NCBI GenBank assembly: GCA_905250115.1
Contig: CAJNOI010000006.1
Coordinates: forward strand, 1,097,526 to 1,161,525
Direction of reading: 5' to 3'
Origin: Adineta steineri
Taxonomy: Eukaryota; Rotifera; Eurotatoria; Adinetida; Adinetidae
DNA length: 64,000 nucleotides
Every line of letters starts with the position of its first letter. The first letter of the stretch is position 1. The notes under the pieces are model-generated. The model saw only the letters and a program-made list of their open reading frames with translations, did no database searches and had not been told where the DNA came from. This document shows positions 11,101 through 23,138 of this stretch, in pieces. Both the position numbers and the translations under genes were made by a program.

Positions 11101-13637
11101 TCAACTGATTTTTTATCTGATCTTGTTCCTTTGGAAGATTTTAGACGGTTTGCTGTTGTTACTGTTGTGGAAGATTTTGATGCTGATGATGCTCTTGCTG
11201 TTGTCGTCGTTGTGGAATTTGATGATGATTTTGGTCGAGCACGTTGTTCACCAGGAGAATTTTGTTCACTTGGTGGAAAAATCAGTTTAGATTTTTCACG
11301 CATATCATCAGACTCTTTGCATATTTCAGGTTCTAAATCAAATTATTAGAATACAATAGAATAAAACAAATCTATTCCTACCAGCATTCATTAATTCATT
11401 CGTAACAATATAATCATAACCTTGTGGTAGCGTATATCGTACTGGACTAAAAATATTTTCAAGTGGTAATTGTTGTCTTGGACAACAATGTATCATAATA
11501 TGACATGAAAGATCAAGAAATGTAGAAAAATTATCATTTTGTAAAACATTCATAGCTAATTCGTATAATAAATAGAAACCATTAGCTTCTAAAAATTGAA
11601 GACGACCATTTTCTAAATATTATCAAATGATTAGAAAAGATAGAATTTTTTTTTAAAGATTAATTATACTTGATTTAACTAAATTTAAGAGCACTTTAAG
11701 AAGATTTTCTTTTAGTTTGATTGTTCGTATACGATTTTGACCTTGAGATTTATCCATTAGGAAAACAACAGCTAAAATATCACGAACTATACTCGTAGAC
11801 GTTGCACGAGCAGCTAGTTTTTCTAGAAAATATAGTGTATTGTTTGTTTTTTTTCATTATTCATTTATATTTTATCTTACTAGTTTGTGTAAGATATCGA
11901 ACAACTGTAATAGATGATTTTTGTAATTTAGCATGACGACGATCGAGTGTTAATGCTAAGCGTAGTAAAGGTTGTAAACCTTGAGCTCGACATATAGCAG
12001 AAGCAGTTATTGCTAGAAAATTAATTTTAAAGTTAAGGATTTGTTTAATTAAATTAAAAAAATAATAATAATCTACCATTTTTTGCATAGATTTTTAAAA
12101 GTGTTAAAATAACTGGACAGATTTTTGCATTGTAACTATATACACGTAATAAACCAATTGTAGATCCTATCGTTTTGAATAGACGAGCTTTTAAAGGAAG
12201 ACGTTTATCTAGTAGAGAAAAGAAATTAAGTGAAATAATTGTTATAGAGATAGTACAAACCATGATGACCAATAATCGCTAAAACTTGATGAATTTGTAA
12301 TGCGACCTCTTGACCTAAACCTCGATCATCAGCAACTGCACGAAGATTGTGCAATAAAAAACTGCATACATCATTTTTTATTAACGCTTTAACCAATGGT
12401 CGACGTGTTTCTTTAAAAGACAAAAAAAAATGAAATTTTGAACAGTCTCTATAATTTATTTAACAAAGAAAAATAAACTGATGTATTGAGATTATATTGC
12501 ATAGTAAGAACCATGAATTATTCATGGTCATGGATCTTTCTTCTCGCCAGATACAAAGATTGTATACTACCTTGAGTTTTATCATATAGAAAGATCTGAT
12601 GATAACTAACAGCGGGTGAGCCATAAAGAATAGCCCATCTGTTGCAATAAGCCTAACAATTTCGTTTTCGACATATCTGATATATTTTACTAGTTTTCAT
12701 CGGATCTTAATAACACGTAAAATCTCACTCTAAAAACGATTTATCACTTTATAAGATATGTATATATGGTACATCGATCTACTCAAAGTCATTTATCAAT
12801 GTCACAATTAGTTCTTTTCCAGTATAATCTCAGTAAACATAAAATATTTTGAGTAATTATTTGTTTTTATAATACATACTTTTATCACAATCGAGTATTT
12901 CACGTATAGTAATAAGTATATGACTTAATAATTCAAAATCATCGGAACAATTATGCATTGAAAGTAAAAGATCGACAATAACATTGGCATGTTTTGCAAT
13001 TAATTCAGCATTTGGTTTTTCTTGAAAGATAAAGAAAGAATAAGAATTTTCTATTATATTTCTTTTTGCTAAAACAAAAAATTTACCAGCATAAAAATGT
13101 TGATTAATTTTTCGTACAGCATAACGAATTTCTTCTTTATTATCTGCTGTTGATGTTTTCTCACGTCCTAATGCTTGACCAATACGTGCAAACAATGAAT
13201 CAGTTCTAAATAAATACGCGCTTATTTCATTTATTATTACTATTAATTATAAAATATGCGAATATTAATCTATATTTTTGTTCTTTGTTTTATTTCTATC
13301 AATATTTTACAAATAACATCTGCATTCGATTTACTCAGTATGTTGCGTCGAGCTATTGGTATTACAAATCAAACCAATAAATATCAACAAAAATCTCATA
13401 GGCAATTATCATTGAACACGAAACCAATTTCTTCTCGAACATATGATTTTAATGATTTACATGATAAATATTCAAATTTCATCGATGATGATTTCTGTCG
13501 TTGTTGTTCATGATTAAATCTTTTTGGAAAATAAATAAACTTATATATTTATCATAGATGTCTTAAGTACTACATTTACTAAGACAACAAATAAAAAAAA
13601 GCAGAAGAAAAAATATTACATACTTGTTGAGAGGCAT
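8153..13637 (-). CDS. AGTPBP1: Cytosolic carboxypeptidase, CCP1 type (tubulin deglutamylase)
   Basis: Zinc carboxypeptidase of the CCP/Nna1 family, which trims glutamates from tubulin tails. Twenty-three exons: 13637-13624, 13205-13087, 13020-12880, 12410-12261, 12208-12077, 12012-11881, 11822-11670, 11612-11382, 11332-10970, 10907-10792, 10746-10678, 10624-10431, 10377-10288, 10236-10108, 10047-9969, 9917-9552, 9500-9335, 9276-9137, 9075-9035, 8985-8853, 8798-8514, 8464-8310, 8258-8153. They predict about 1167 residues (human 1226). The N-terminal half is an armadillo-like helical region ([28 protein letters not shown]), then a Ser/Thr and acidic linker. The CCP N-domain shows [12 protein letters not shown] and FNIINFEK. 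Zinc ligands are HPGES near residue 895 and the His of CDFHGHSR; the catalytic Glu is in TMEATYSG. The C-terminus is a poly-Ser tail. CCP4/AGBL1 shares the architecture and is the main alternative. The start could instead be MFARIG at 13189. Confidence 0.93.
13256..13513 (+). CDS. Small secreted peptide nested in the first intron of the carboxypeptidase gene
   Basis: An 85-residue frame opens with a strong signal peptide: Arg at position 3, then a Leu/Ile/Phe/Val core to about residue 22, with ITSA before the likely cut at AF. The mature part contains a short amphipathic stretch ([10 protein letters not shown]), a basic polar middle and a Cys-containing acidic end (DDDFCRCCS). AATAAATAAAC 15 bp after the stop could serve for polyadenylation. 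It lies on the strand opposite to the carboxypeptidase gene, within its 418-bp first intron. No family is recognised; it could be a peptide hormone or defence peptide. Shortness keeps the confidence moderate. Confidence 0.5.
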   Translation: MRILIYIFVLCFISINILQITSAFDLLSMLRRAIGITNQTNKYQQKSHRQLSLNTKPISSRTYDFNDLHDKYSNFIDDDFCRCCS

Positions 13638-14607
13638 CAATGATGCTTCAGAAATAATAACAATGAATGGTCGACGAATGAATTGTCGAAATTCATAAAC
13701 AGGCACAGATAATATTAAGTACAAGAATGGGACATTAGAGAAATAAGAACAATAATCATAATAAACTACATAGAAGATCTAGAAAATAGATAGGCAATAG
13801 CTTATATTACATTAATAACAACAAAGTAGTATCGTAGAGAACATAACGTCACAAAATATACAAAGAACGAGATATTTCCTGCTAGACGTCATAAGAGGAT
13901 TGAAAGATCTATGAAAGAAATATGTATTGCAGACGTAGAATAACATAAACCATTTGTCAACTATTCTATATATATATATATACATCAATGAATTATGAAA
14001 AGGAAATAAACACGTTCTCTTCTCTTCGTTTTCCTTTTTTTTTTGAAATGTCAATGATAGAATTTATTTCCTAATGTTTTCACAAATCTATAACAAAAAC
14101 AAAATAACTACATTATAAAAGACATCAGCTATTCTAAAGTAAAGTATTCCGATTGATTTAAAAGAAAAGAAAAAAATATCGTATATAACTGATCTTGTTA
14201 ATTATTTTTTTCATATTCGAAGAAAAAACTAAGAAATCGTATCAATCTTAACTAATAACTATATAAGGAATTATATCTAGGTTGAGAAATGAAAAACAGA
14301 ATAGAGCGATTTATTTTTAAAAAAACAACCAATTCAATAGATCGATTATAGAACAAATTGCAAAAAAATATTTTTTTCAAATCAGTCTTGTCGTTAAGTA
14401 TGCCCTATTGTTGCTTAGTAGATCGAACTCTATTCTATTCTCATGAAATGATTTGATTGGTTTTCCTCTATTACCAATGTATATATTTATCTCAGCTGAG
14501 TAAAATTTCTTTTTTTCTTGTTGTTTTCTTGACAGACACGAATTATTAACACTCATATATATTCACGTTCTTGTCAGATAAATCTTCTCAAATATCAAAA
14601 TTAAACA
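13638..14607. other. Intergenic region between divergent carboxypeptidase and PAQR genes
   Basis: About 970 bp of AT-rich DNA holding both 5' regions. A short (TA)n run lies at about 13965-13981. No coding exon or RNA gene was recognised on either strand. Confidence 0.5.
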
Positions 14608-16533
14608 ATGCCAATCCCAATCGAACGAATTCAAGCAGTTGAAAATGAAATGGAACGAGAACGTCACTCGAAACATAAAAGTGATAATGATGATGATGAT
14701 AGTAATTATCGTTATACAACAACCATGACTCCACCAAATCAAGATTTTTCATTTTTAAAAAAACCTCCACAACCAAAACGTTCTGTTCATTATGATATTG
14801 AACCTATTGAAGATTTTGAAAATCGACCATTAAAAACACGTCATGATAATGAACAACAATTTGATAATGTTTTACGTCGACGATATATTGCACATTGGGG
14901 TTTGCCAGGTTCGTTAATAGATAAATCTCAAGTTTTATACAAAAGGTTAGATATATTAAAATAATATTAAAATAGCATATTATATAAATGTCATGATCTT
15001 TCCTATTATTTATTTATACTTAATAACAAAAGTTTTTTACACATCAGTTATCTGTTTACAAAATATGTTTTTTCAAGAACAAACTTGACGTCATTTAAAT
15101 ATAAACACATATAATTTCTTTTTCTTTAATTAGAATGGCTTGGTGATAATCATTTTCTATTACAAAAACATCGTCCACCAGCTAATTCTGTTCGAGAATG
15201 TCTTATATCAATAGCATCAATACATAGTGAAACAGTCAATATTTGGACACATTTAATTGGTGCATTATGTGTTGCTGTTACATATACACTTTTTCTTATT
15301 GATAATCATCGACAAATGGATTTAAGTGATTATATAGCATTTAGTATGTTTTTTTTATCAGCAATATGTTGTTTAACATTTTCAACTTTACTTCATGTAT
15401 TTATTAATTATTCGCCACGTATTATGGTTATTGTTTCCAAACTTGATTATATGGGTAAGAAAAATAAGAGATTTAATGGATATATTAGATGAAGAAGTAG
15501 AAATATAAGTACAATTGAGTTTGTTGTTAAATATAAAAGAAAGAAAGAAGGAAGTTCTTGAGTAGAATAATGGAATTTTTCTGTTGCATATTATTATAAA
15601 TAGAGAGAAAAGAAGTGAAAATAAATTCTACATTCTAATCACATTTTTCTATGTCCTTCAATTCGCTAACTAGAAACACTTAACAGCTGTTTTCCATTAA
15701 TTTCGTTATTATTGAATATTATCTAGAGAGATCGACAATTACTGTTTCTGTCACTCTTATTTCTATCATACTGGTTTATATGTAATTTACATCTATAATG
15801 AATCTTTCTAGAAATTGACTATTAACCCGTAGTTAAAAATCAATTAAATAATCTATAATCTATAAATATCTATTTAGGTATTAATATTTTAATATTTGGT
15901 TCAATGATTCCAGTTATTCATTATTTCTTTTATTGTCATATTAAACTTAAAGCTATATATATTAGTATTTTAATTGTACTTTCTATTTCATCAATAATTG
16001 GTACAAGTAGTGCTGCATGTTCAAAACCAAAATGTCGTCCATTTAAAGCTATTTTATTTATTGTTCTAGGTCTTTATGGTATATAAAACCATTAATTCTT
16101 TCTTCTTTTTTAATAAAATCTCTTTTTTTTTAATTCTAATTAAGGAGTTGCACCAGCAGCTCATGCATGCATTCTTCATGGTTTTCCACGTATGTTTCAA
16201 ATGGGATTTTTATATTTAGTTATTATGGCTGTTACATATATTGCTGGTGGTGTTGCCTATGCAGTTCGTGTACCTGAACGATTTTTTCCTGGTAAATAAT
16301 TTTTTTGGTTTTAATTTAAATTAATTATATAATTGTTAGGTCGTTTTGATATTGTCGGACAAAGTCATCAAATATTACATGTTGCAGTCGTAGCAGCTGT
16401 TTACTTGCACTTTTATGGCATTTGTACTTTATTTCATAATGTTATTCAGACAGAACAATGTCTTATGCCAATAACATTAAAACTTGGTGTAACTGATTTA
16501 TCTATTGCATCAGCTTCCTCTGTTGAATCATAG
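14608..16533 (+). CDS. Adiponectin-receptor-like PAQR seven-helix membrane protein
   Basis: Member of the AdipoR/PAQR family, zinc-dependent membrane proteins with ceramidase-like activity. Exons 14608-14908, 15134-15454, 15878-16078, 16145-16291 and 16340-16533 give 387 residues. The donor at 14908 (CCAG|GTTCG) is required: it yields LPEWLGDNHFLL, matching the family's conserved WLxDNxxLLxxHRPP, whereas reading on to 14945 gives a stop in the next exon. Conserved blocks are HRPP, IHSETVNIWTHLIG, FSTLLHVF, SKLDY, VRVPERFFPGRFDI and QSHQILHV. The zinc ligands are the His in LLHVF, the Asp/Ser of that region and the two His of QSHQILH. The first 100 residues are a polar, acidic cytosolic tail. 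It converges with the YciI gene. The exact orthologue (AdipoR1/2 versus other PAQR) is not resolved, but the sequence is closest to AdipoR. Confidence 0.94.
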
Positions 16534-16704
16534 AAGTTTATTTATGTATAGAAATAAAAATGGCTATAAATTTATCAATGTTTAGTGATTTCTATTCTAA
16601 TAAATAGTTTCTGTGTCTTTCAATTTCCTTTTTTTTTGTTTTATTTTTTATCGTCCATGTCTCAATAATATTGTTTTGTTTTTAAATATGTATAACTAAC
16701 TATG

Positions 16705-17106
16705 TTAAATTTTAATAAGATCATCATTTAATAAATTATCACCAACGACAGCCATATATGGTTTTACTGTATATTTTGTAACAATACCATTGATAACATA
16801 AGGATCTTGTTTTGCAAATTGTTCGATTTCATTTGATGTTAAATTACGAAAAATAATTAATGCACTTGTTGGTGGACTACCGACAGCACCACCTAACAGA
16901 ACATTTCCATTCTCAACTTGTTTACCAATAAAAGATAAATGAGCTTCACGATGTGGTTTACGTTTTTCAACTACATCACATACATAATCATATTGTAAAA
17001 CATGAAGTTTAGGTGTAATTGTTCCAGCTGATGATGTTGATGCCATTCTCAATCTACAGAAGTAATTTTTACCAACAATATGTCGAGTAAATAAAGATGT
17101 CCACAT
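16705..17106 (-). CDS. YciI-domain protein with possible mitochondrial presequence
   Basis: A single exon of 133 residues. From about residue 36 it matches the YciI/YCII fold: DYVCDVVEKRKPHREAHLSF, then GGAVGSPPTSALIIF and a C-terminal block ending in YTVKPYMAVVG. The His of KRKPHREAH corresponds to the conserved YciI His, and DPYV resembles the conserved Asp-Pro turn. The first 20-30 residues (Trp, Arg, Ser, His, no acids) could be a mitochondrial presequence, or translation may start at the second Met (MASTSS). The reaction of most YciI proteins is unknown, so no substrate is claimed. It lacks introns among intron-rich neighbours, consistent with lateral origin but not proof. It converges with the PAQR gene 170 bp away. 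Confidence 0.8.
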   Translation of the reverse strand: MWTSLFTRHIVGKNYFCRLRMASTSSAGTITPKLHVLQYDYVCDVVEKRKPHREAHLSFIGKQVENGNVLLGGAVGSPPTSALIIFRNLTSNEIEQFAKQDPYVINGIVTKYTVKPYMAVVGDNLLNDDLIKI

Positions 17107-17499
17107 GTTTTCTACAATGGCAAATGTCTTTTTTTTTCCTGTTGAAAATTAAAAAAAAAAAGAAAAACAAGTAACATTTTAATCTCACAGTTTCACATCT
17201 GTCTTTTTCTTTTTAAGCATACACATTTATACACAAATGAACATAAAAAGAATAGGACGACATGTACATAGATTACTTTTATGAAACAAAAAAAAAGAAT
17301 AAACAAACAACTTTGATGATACAATTGAAACACATGATGATTATAACCAGATCAACAAAACAAGAAAATCAAAAGTTAACTTTTCAACAAAAACTAAAAA
17401 CAAAAACAAAAAGTTTTATTCATATTATATCTATTGCTTATGTCATCCATAAATGAGATTCATTTATTATAAATATATATGATTATATTTTAAAAAACC

Positions 17500-20400
17500 T
17501 TATGTTTTTATTAATACTCCAGGTGCACGTTCAATACGATTATTATTAAAACCTTTTGATTTTTCATCAGCATTTCGTGGTTGTCGAACAATAACTAATT
17601 TCTGACCTTTATTTTCATCGATATTAACTGTCTTAAGTTTTGTTATCAATCGATCAGGTCGTTGAAGATTACTAAAACAAAAAATTCATAAAATAAATAT
17701 GATTCACTAATAATAATGATAAATTTACTTAGTTCGACGTAATTTACTTGCACATGGTTTACCAGTTTTTTGATTATATTGTGCATAGAATTCGACCTCA
17801 TCACCGGCACGTAATTCAAATCCACCATCAACTTCAGAATTATGAAAAAATATTTTCTTATTTTCTTCACATGCAAAATCAATAAAACCAAACTAGAACA
17901 ATATTTGTTTTTGAATTTAATTAAAATTTTATATATTCTTTACTTGTCCTTTAACTGTATCAATTTTTCCTTTACGCATTTCATTTTCTAAAATAATATT
18001 TACGGCACGTTTGGAATAATCACGACCAACAGCAATAGAAAATGTTACCAAATCATTTGGTAATAAAATCATTCGTTTATTTTTAACACCTGTGATACTA
18101 TAAGTATAAAATTCACCAGGTGTACCATCATCTGTTAATTTTTGAATTCGTCCAAGTATTTCACATTCATCAGTATTCGTTAATCTTATTGGTGATAAAA
18201 CACGGCCACGATAAGTTGTTGGAAGTATTGACTAATTAGAAAATAGTTTTATATATTAGGATACGTAATTATATATACTTACATAGAAACTATTAATAGT
18301 TGATGTTACTTTAAGAATATTTTCAGCTATTAAACGATTCGAAACTTGTCTTATACTAAACTCAACTTCATCACCTAAATCGATTTGTGTACCATCACCA
18401 GGAAATGAATTAATGGTAAAAACAATTGGTTCTATATTATTCGTTGTATTATATTCTTCAATAAATCCTTTTCCTTCACGTATAATTGCAATCCAACCAT
18501 GAACACGATTTCGTTCGATTAATGTTACATTTGTGGCGAATTTACTACCAGATATCAAACCAAATTCAACCTAAAAATTAAAATAAATATCTCGTATACT
18601 GAACGTCTCAGGACTCTGGCTATTGTGATCGTCTTTTCTTTAAATTCAGAAAGGAGTATCTTAGTTATAGTTTATTATATCAACTCTTGTTCAGTATTAT
18701 AAAAGAGATTAACGATGTGTTTACAACAGGAAATGCATCATCAATAACAAATGACATCAACATAATATAAAAGAACATATGTTCACCGTAGTCATAAATC
18801 AATATTATGCCTCATTTATCATATTGACTTGATATACACCAGAACCGAATTTTTTTTTTTTCTTTATGTTAAATATTTTTAAGTAAATTTCTTTAATTCT
18901 TACTTTATCACCACAATATAATGCTGATGTATTACTAATATTTGTTGATAAAAATTGAATTGAAGCTTTAGTTTCATTCCATACATATCGAATAATACCT
19001 GATTCTTGTTGTCGACTTATCGGAATAGATATAGAATCATTACCATTTAATTGTTGTGATTTATTTTCCGAATTTAACTGTCCTTCTTGAGGATCTCGTT
19101 CGACGATGCCAGTTAATCGTAATTCATGACCATTCACCATCGATAATAAATTATCTTTAGATAATAATTTTATTCGAATAGCATGCGGTAAATCCTAATT
19201 AATGAAAAAATAAATTAATTCTTACAAATAGAATTTCGAATTTAACGAACCACATTATCTGGATTAATAGCTAATGAAAATTCTAATGGATCACCTTCAC
19301 ATATTTGAAACTTATCTTTCATTACTTCACTAAATCGAAATAAAACTATTTGATCCGATGATAAACATTTAATCTGACCACCACCTGTTGTACTATCTAA
19401 TTTTACAACAATACCCTTAAATAACAAAAAATTAATCATATGATAAGAAGAAGAAGAAAAACAAAGGAAATATGTTACCATTTCTCGATGTTCCTTTGAT
19501 TTAAGAAAACTTTGATCAAGTAAAGATATTTGCGTAGCACGTATCATACCATCACGTTTATCTTTAGCAATAACAAATTGAACGATATCATTTTCAAGCA
19601 GAGTATATAAACCACAACGATCTCGTTCACCAAATGGTAATTCAGTCATTTTTCTATGAAATTATAATCAATTTATTTAACATATATTTGAAAGAATTTA
19701 CTTGTCTAATGTATCATAAATCAGACGACCAATTAATGTATCACCTGTTTTTTTTGTTTTCAATTGTAATGTTTGTAGTACTCGACCAATATAAGGAGTT
19801 TTATCAATATCATCAAATTGGACAGTACCTTTTGCTAATATTACAATATTACTAGCCACATCTTTATTCTATATTTATAAAATAAAAATTAATTAGCTTT
19901 TTTACAAAATATCACGATAAGTAATTCAAACATGAATGGAATTTCTAATTGTCTATTAATAGACTCAATCATAAAGAATTTGAATTTTTGACATATATGT
20001 AAGAATACTATTTATAACAAGTACGATTTTCTGATAAGTAAGAAACGTAATTGCTCCATTGAAAATAGTTTCTAATTAAATATAAAATTATCTTTTTTCC
20101 TTGCTTACATGTCTATTTTGAATATCAAATTCGACTTCAACACCAAGTTGAATTGTATTCGTTGCTACATTAGGACCAAATTCAGTAATATGAAAAAATA
20201 TTTCTTTAAGTGCATCTTCTCTTTCAATAAAACCAAAACTATCTTTCATTGTTGATATAACACCACGATAACGTTTTAGAGGTAATACTACTGGAGGAAG
20301 ATTTTTTTCAGTAATAACAATATTTCTTGCAAAAAATTGATTTGTACGACGATCTTGACTAACATTAAAAGTGACCTTTTATAATTATACAAAATAAAAT

Positions 20401-21108
20401 TTAGTTTTTTAATTTAGGAAAATAATTTCTAAACTAACTTGATCTCCAACTTTAACTGGTATATTTGAATCTTGAAGATCTGCCATAGCATATGGTAAAA
20501 AATAAGTTTCACCTTTTTTCACATAAGTTACTTTGCCATCGGGTAGAAAATTCAACGGATCAAACTAAAAAACTCTAATTTTTATATAGAAATTCTCAAA
20601 AACTAAAAATCTCACATTTACGCCATTAGGTTTTTGTTGTCGAGCAACTACTGCAATTGTACCTTCAACACGATTTTCACCCATAATTTCCGGACTAGCA
20701 GGTATGATATTTACTGCAACTGGTTTTTGTTTTCGTTTATCAATTGTTGTTTCAAATTCAACAACATCTATAATTGAAAAGGTTTTAAATTTTAAATCAT
20801 AAAATTTCATATTTCGTTCACCTCCTATTTTAGCTTGTTGAATATCATTTTTATATTCACTAAAGTGAAAAAAATAACGACCATCACGATGACAACAATA
20901 AACGAAACCATAAGTTGAACAAAGTTTTTCAATAATACCCAATTCACGTTGAGATTTATTTTCATCCATAGTATCAATATTGCTCAATTGTGTTGTAAAT
21001 AATTTGCTTGAATCTAAATAATAGATAAAGTTTCTTAAAAAGCTTCGCAATTTTTTTTTTCTAATATTTACTGTTTTGATGATAAAGTTCAGTTGGTAAA
21101 GATGTCAT
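17500..21108 (-). CDS. CSDE1: Cold-shock-domain RNA-binding protein CSDE1/UNR
   Basis: Cytoplasmic RNA-binding protein that controls translation and mRNA stability. Thirteen exons: 21108-21072, 21013-20822, 20767-20616, 20564-20439, 20375-20109, 19868-19702, 19653-19479, 19415-19251, 19194-18904, 18570-18283, 18231-17944, 17892-17729, 17671-17500, about 827 residues (human about 798). Repeated cold-shock units are visible as paired motifs: GIIEKLCSTYGFVYC with RYFFHFSEY; GVISTMKDSFGFIERED with EIFFHITEFG; WIAIIREGKGFIEE; and at the C-terminus FGFIDFACEENKKIFFHNSEV followed by GDEVEFYAQYNQKTGKPCA. Between the canonical domains are degenerate units with GxVxxL/GxIxxL starts, as in UNR. The start at 21108 is the only upstream ATG giving in-phase splicing (MTSLPTELYHQN). 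An intron of 333 bp (18571-18903) is longer than the others. Confidence 0.94.
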
Positions 21109-22619
21109 CGAATATTTAATTATACAGAAAAAAAAGATGAAAGACAGAAGAACTGTGAGAGAAAAAGAACGCTACGATGGTACAATATCTAAATGATTGA
21201 AATAGATTATATAAATATTTGATTTTTGATATATCATTTCAAATAAATAAACATTTATATAGCAGAGGTCGCAAATTTCGAAAAATATAAAATAGTTTAA
21301 GAAAATAATTTCTTCATTATAAACAATTTAATAGTAATAGATATTGCAAAAGAAATCTATATTCATATATCATTAGTAATAGTTTAAATGCGAAGAATAT
21401 AGAAGACGATGGAAATTAGGTATGTAGTAAAACATCAGCTGTTACTCATTTCTATAAAAATCTATTGGTTGATTATAATTGACAAATCAGAATAGTTCGC
21501 TTTGGCTGCTGCTGTTTAATATTTTTTCAAAAGATTCTTATTTCAATAGAATGTTCTTCGATATACATCAACGTTAATTATTCAATTAAAAGAATATATA
21601 CATATGACAATGTGTATATTGAAAAATGTATGACAAAAAGAAAGAACTTTATTTAAATGAAATTTCTTGATTTTCATGTGTATATAAATCAATCAGTATG
21701 AGGAAACCTTATTGAAATATTTCTTTTTTTTTATCTAACAATAAAAGAAAACATTGTCTGTAATTAATTGTGACTTTTATAACGATGTCTAGAGTGATAG
21801 TTCGTTCGTTTGTTTGTTTCCGACAGATGGAATCGAATTAACAAATAAATGGATATAGAAAGATAAAAAGAGCGCGACATTTCAATAGAATACATGTTTG
21901 TAAATAAATTACGTTTCTTGCTCTAATGTACAAAGCATGTGTATCACTTGAAACAATCTTAATAGAAGATATAAAAAGGTAACGAATCATCAGATCAAAA
22001 CAAAATAAAAAAAGGAAAGAAACTATCCTTGATATATATATATATTCTATGAATAATTATTTTTTTTCTTTATTTTGAAACTTGTAAACAGAATAATCAT
22101 TAGAATCTCTAGAGGAAATCATATTTCTATACATGATTACATCGAATTCCTTATGCGCTGTTGATTTTTCTCAAGTATATAACTTATGACAAATGAAACA
22201 AGATTTTTACTAGAATGTAAAACTAAATAATTTCCTGAGAATAAGAATTATAATATTCAAATTGGCAGCACGTGGTTTATAATCCATATCATATTATCGT
22301 CTTTATCTCACCTATATCTACCTATCATCTCACGTTGAATATGTTAATATTAATTTACTTCTTATCAATTTAAGCTGTTGTATACTATATAATCGGTTAC
22401 GGACGAGTATGAAATTTTTCTATATACATTGTTGACGACACATATCATTGATAAACAGGCAAGGCTAACAATTTAACGGACTGTAATCGATGAGCAGCAA
22501 CATCTAATAAATAGATTACTCTCTCTCTCTTCTTTCAATAATGTACCAGCTGGATATATTCATTATACGAACATATATATATATTCTCTCTAACGTTTAG
22601 AATTAGAACATAATCAATA
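21109..22619. other. Intergenic region between CSDE1 and the orphan membrane protein
   Basis: About 1.5 kb of AT-rich sequence containing both divergent 5' regions. There is a CTCTCTCTCT run near 22519-22530 and a short (TA)n near 22574-22582. I see no coding exon, RNA gene or mobile element. Confidence 0.5.
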
Positions 22620-23138
22620 ATGGTTCGTCTTGCACCACCACCTACTTTTACTTTACCACCTCCACCAATGTTTCCATCAGATATTTTGGATATGAAATTA
22701 GTATTTCGATTTAGTTGTTCGTCCATTCGACAGCAACAACATCAACATCAACAAATTATTAATTCTCGCTCGATTATGTTCAGTTGTATTACTTTTCTTA
22801 TTATTATTCTTCTATTTGCTCTCTTATTTCTCATAAGCAAATTTTATCGTAAACCAAAATCTTCAACTATAAATTATAAATCGAAATCATTATCACAACC
22901 ACTACCACCATCACTATCCAATATGAAATCAACAAATTTATCAATGAATACTAGTCGTTCATATGAAACAATATCATCTATAGATACTGGTCTTTATGTT
23001 AATTCTATTGATACATCTGCAACAACTTATTCAACAGATCCAAGTAATGTTATATATCTTCATTGTTCTCAAGGACATGACTATTCAACTATTTCTCCAC
23101 CGCCTCCATATTATCATACACTTAATATTCCTTCTTAA
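22620..23138 (+). CDS. Orphan single-pass membrane protein with PPPPY motif
   Basis: A 172-residue single-exon frame of good coding character. The N-terminal 50 residues hold Pro-rich stretches (APPPT, LPPPPMFP) and a Gln/His run. One strong transmembrane helix spans about residues 53-75 (CITFLIIILLFALLFLIS), followed by a basic cluster (KFYRKPK) that would place the C-terminus in the cytosol. The tail is Ser/Thr/Tyr-rich and ends with SPPPPYYH, a fit to the PPxY ligand of WW domains such as those of NEDD4-type E3 ligases. No family is recognised. It may be an adaptor that recruits WW proteins, which is inference from the motif alone. Codon use resembles neighbouring genes. Confidence 0.7.
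   Translation: MVRLAPPPTFTLPPPPMFPSDILDMKLVFRFSCSSIRQQQHQHQQIINSRSIMFSCITFLIIILLFALLFLISKFYRKPKSSTINYKSKSLSQPLPPSLSNMKSTNLSMNTSRSYETISSIDTGLYVNSIDTSATTYSTDPSNVIYLHCSQGHDYSTISPPPPYYHTLNIPS

Noticed and set aside
14909-14964. PAQR first exon continuing to 14945 or 14964
   Set aside because: Using the donor at 14945 puts a stop codon (TGA) right after the next acceptor. The donor at 14908 restores the conserved WLxDNxxLL block in phase.
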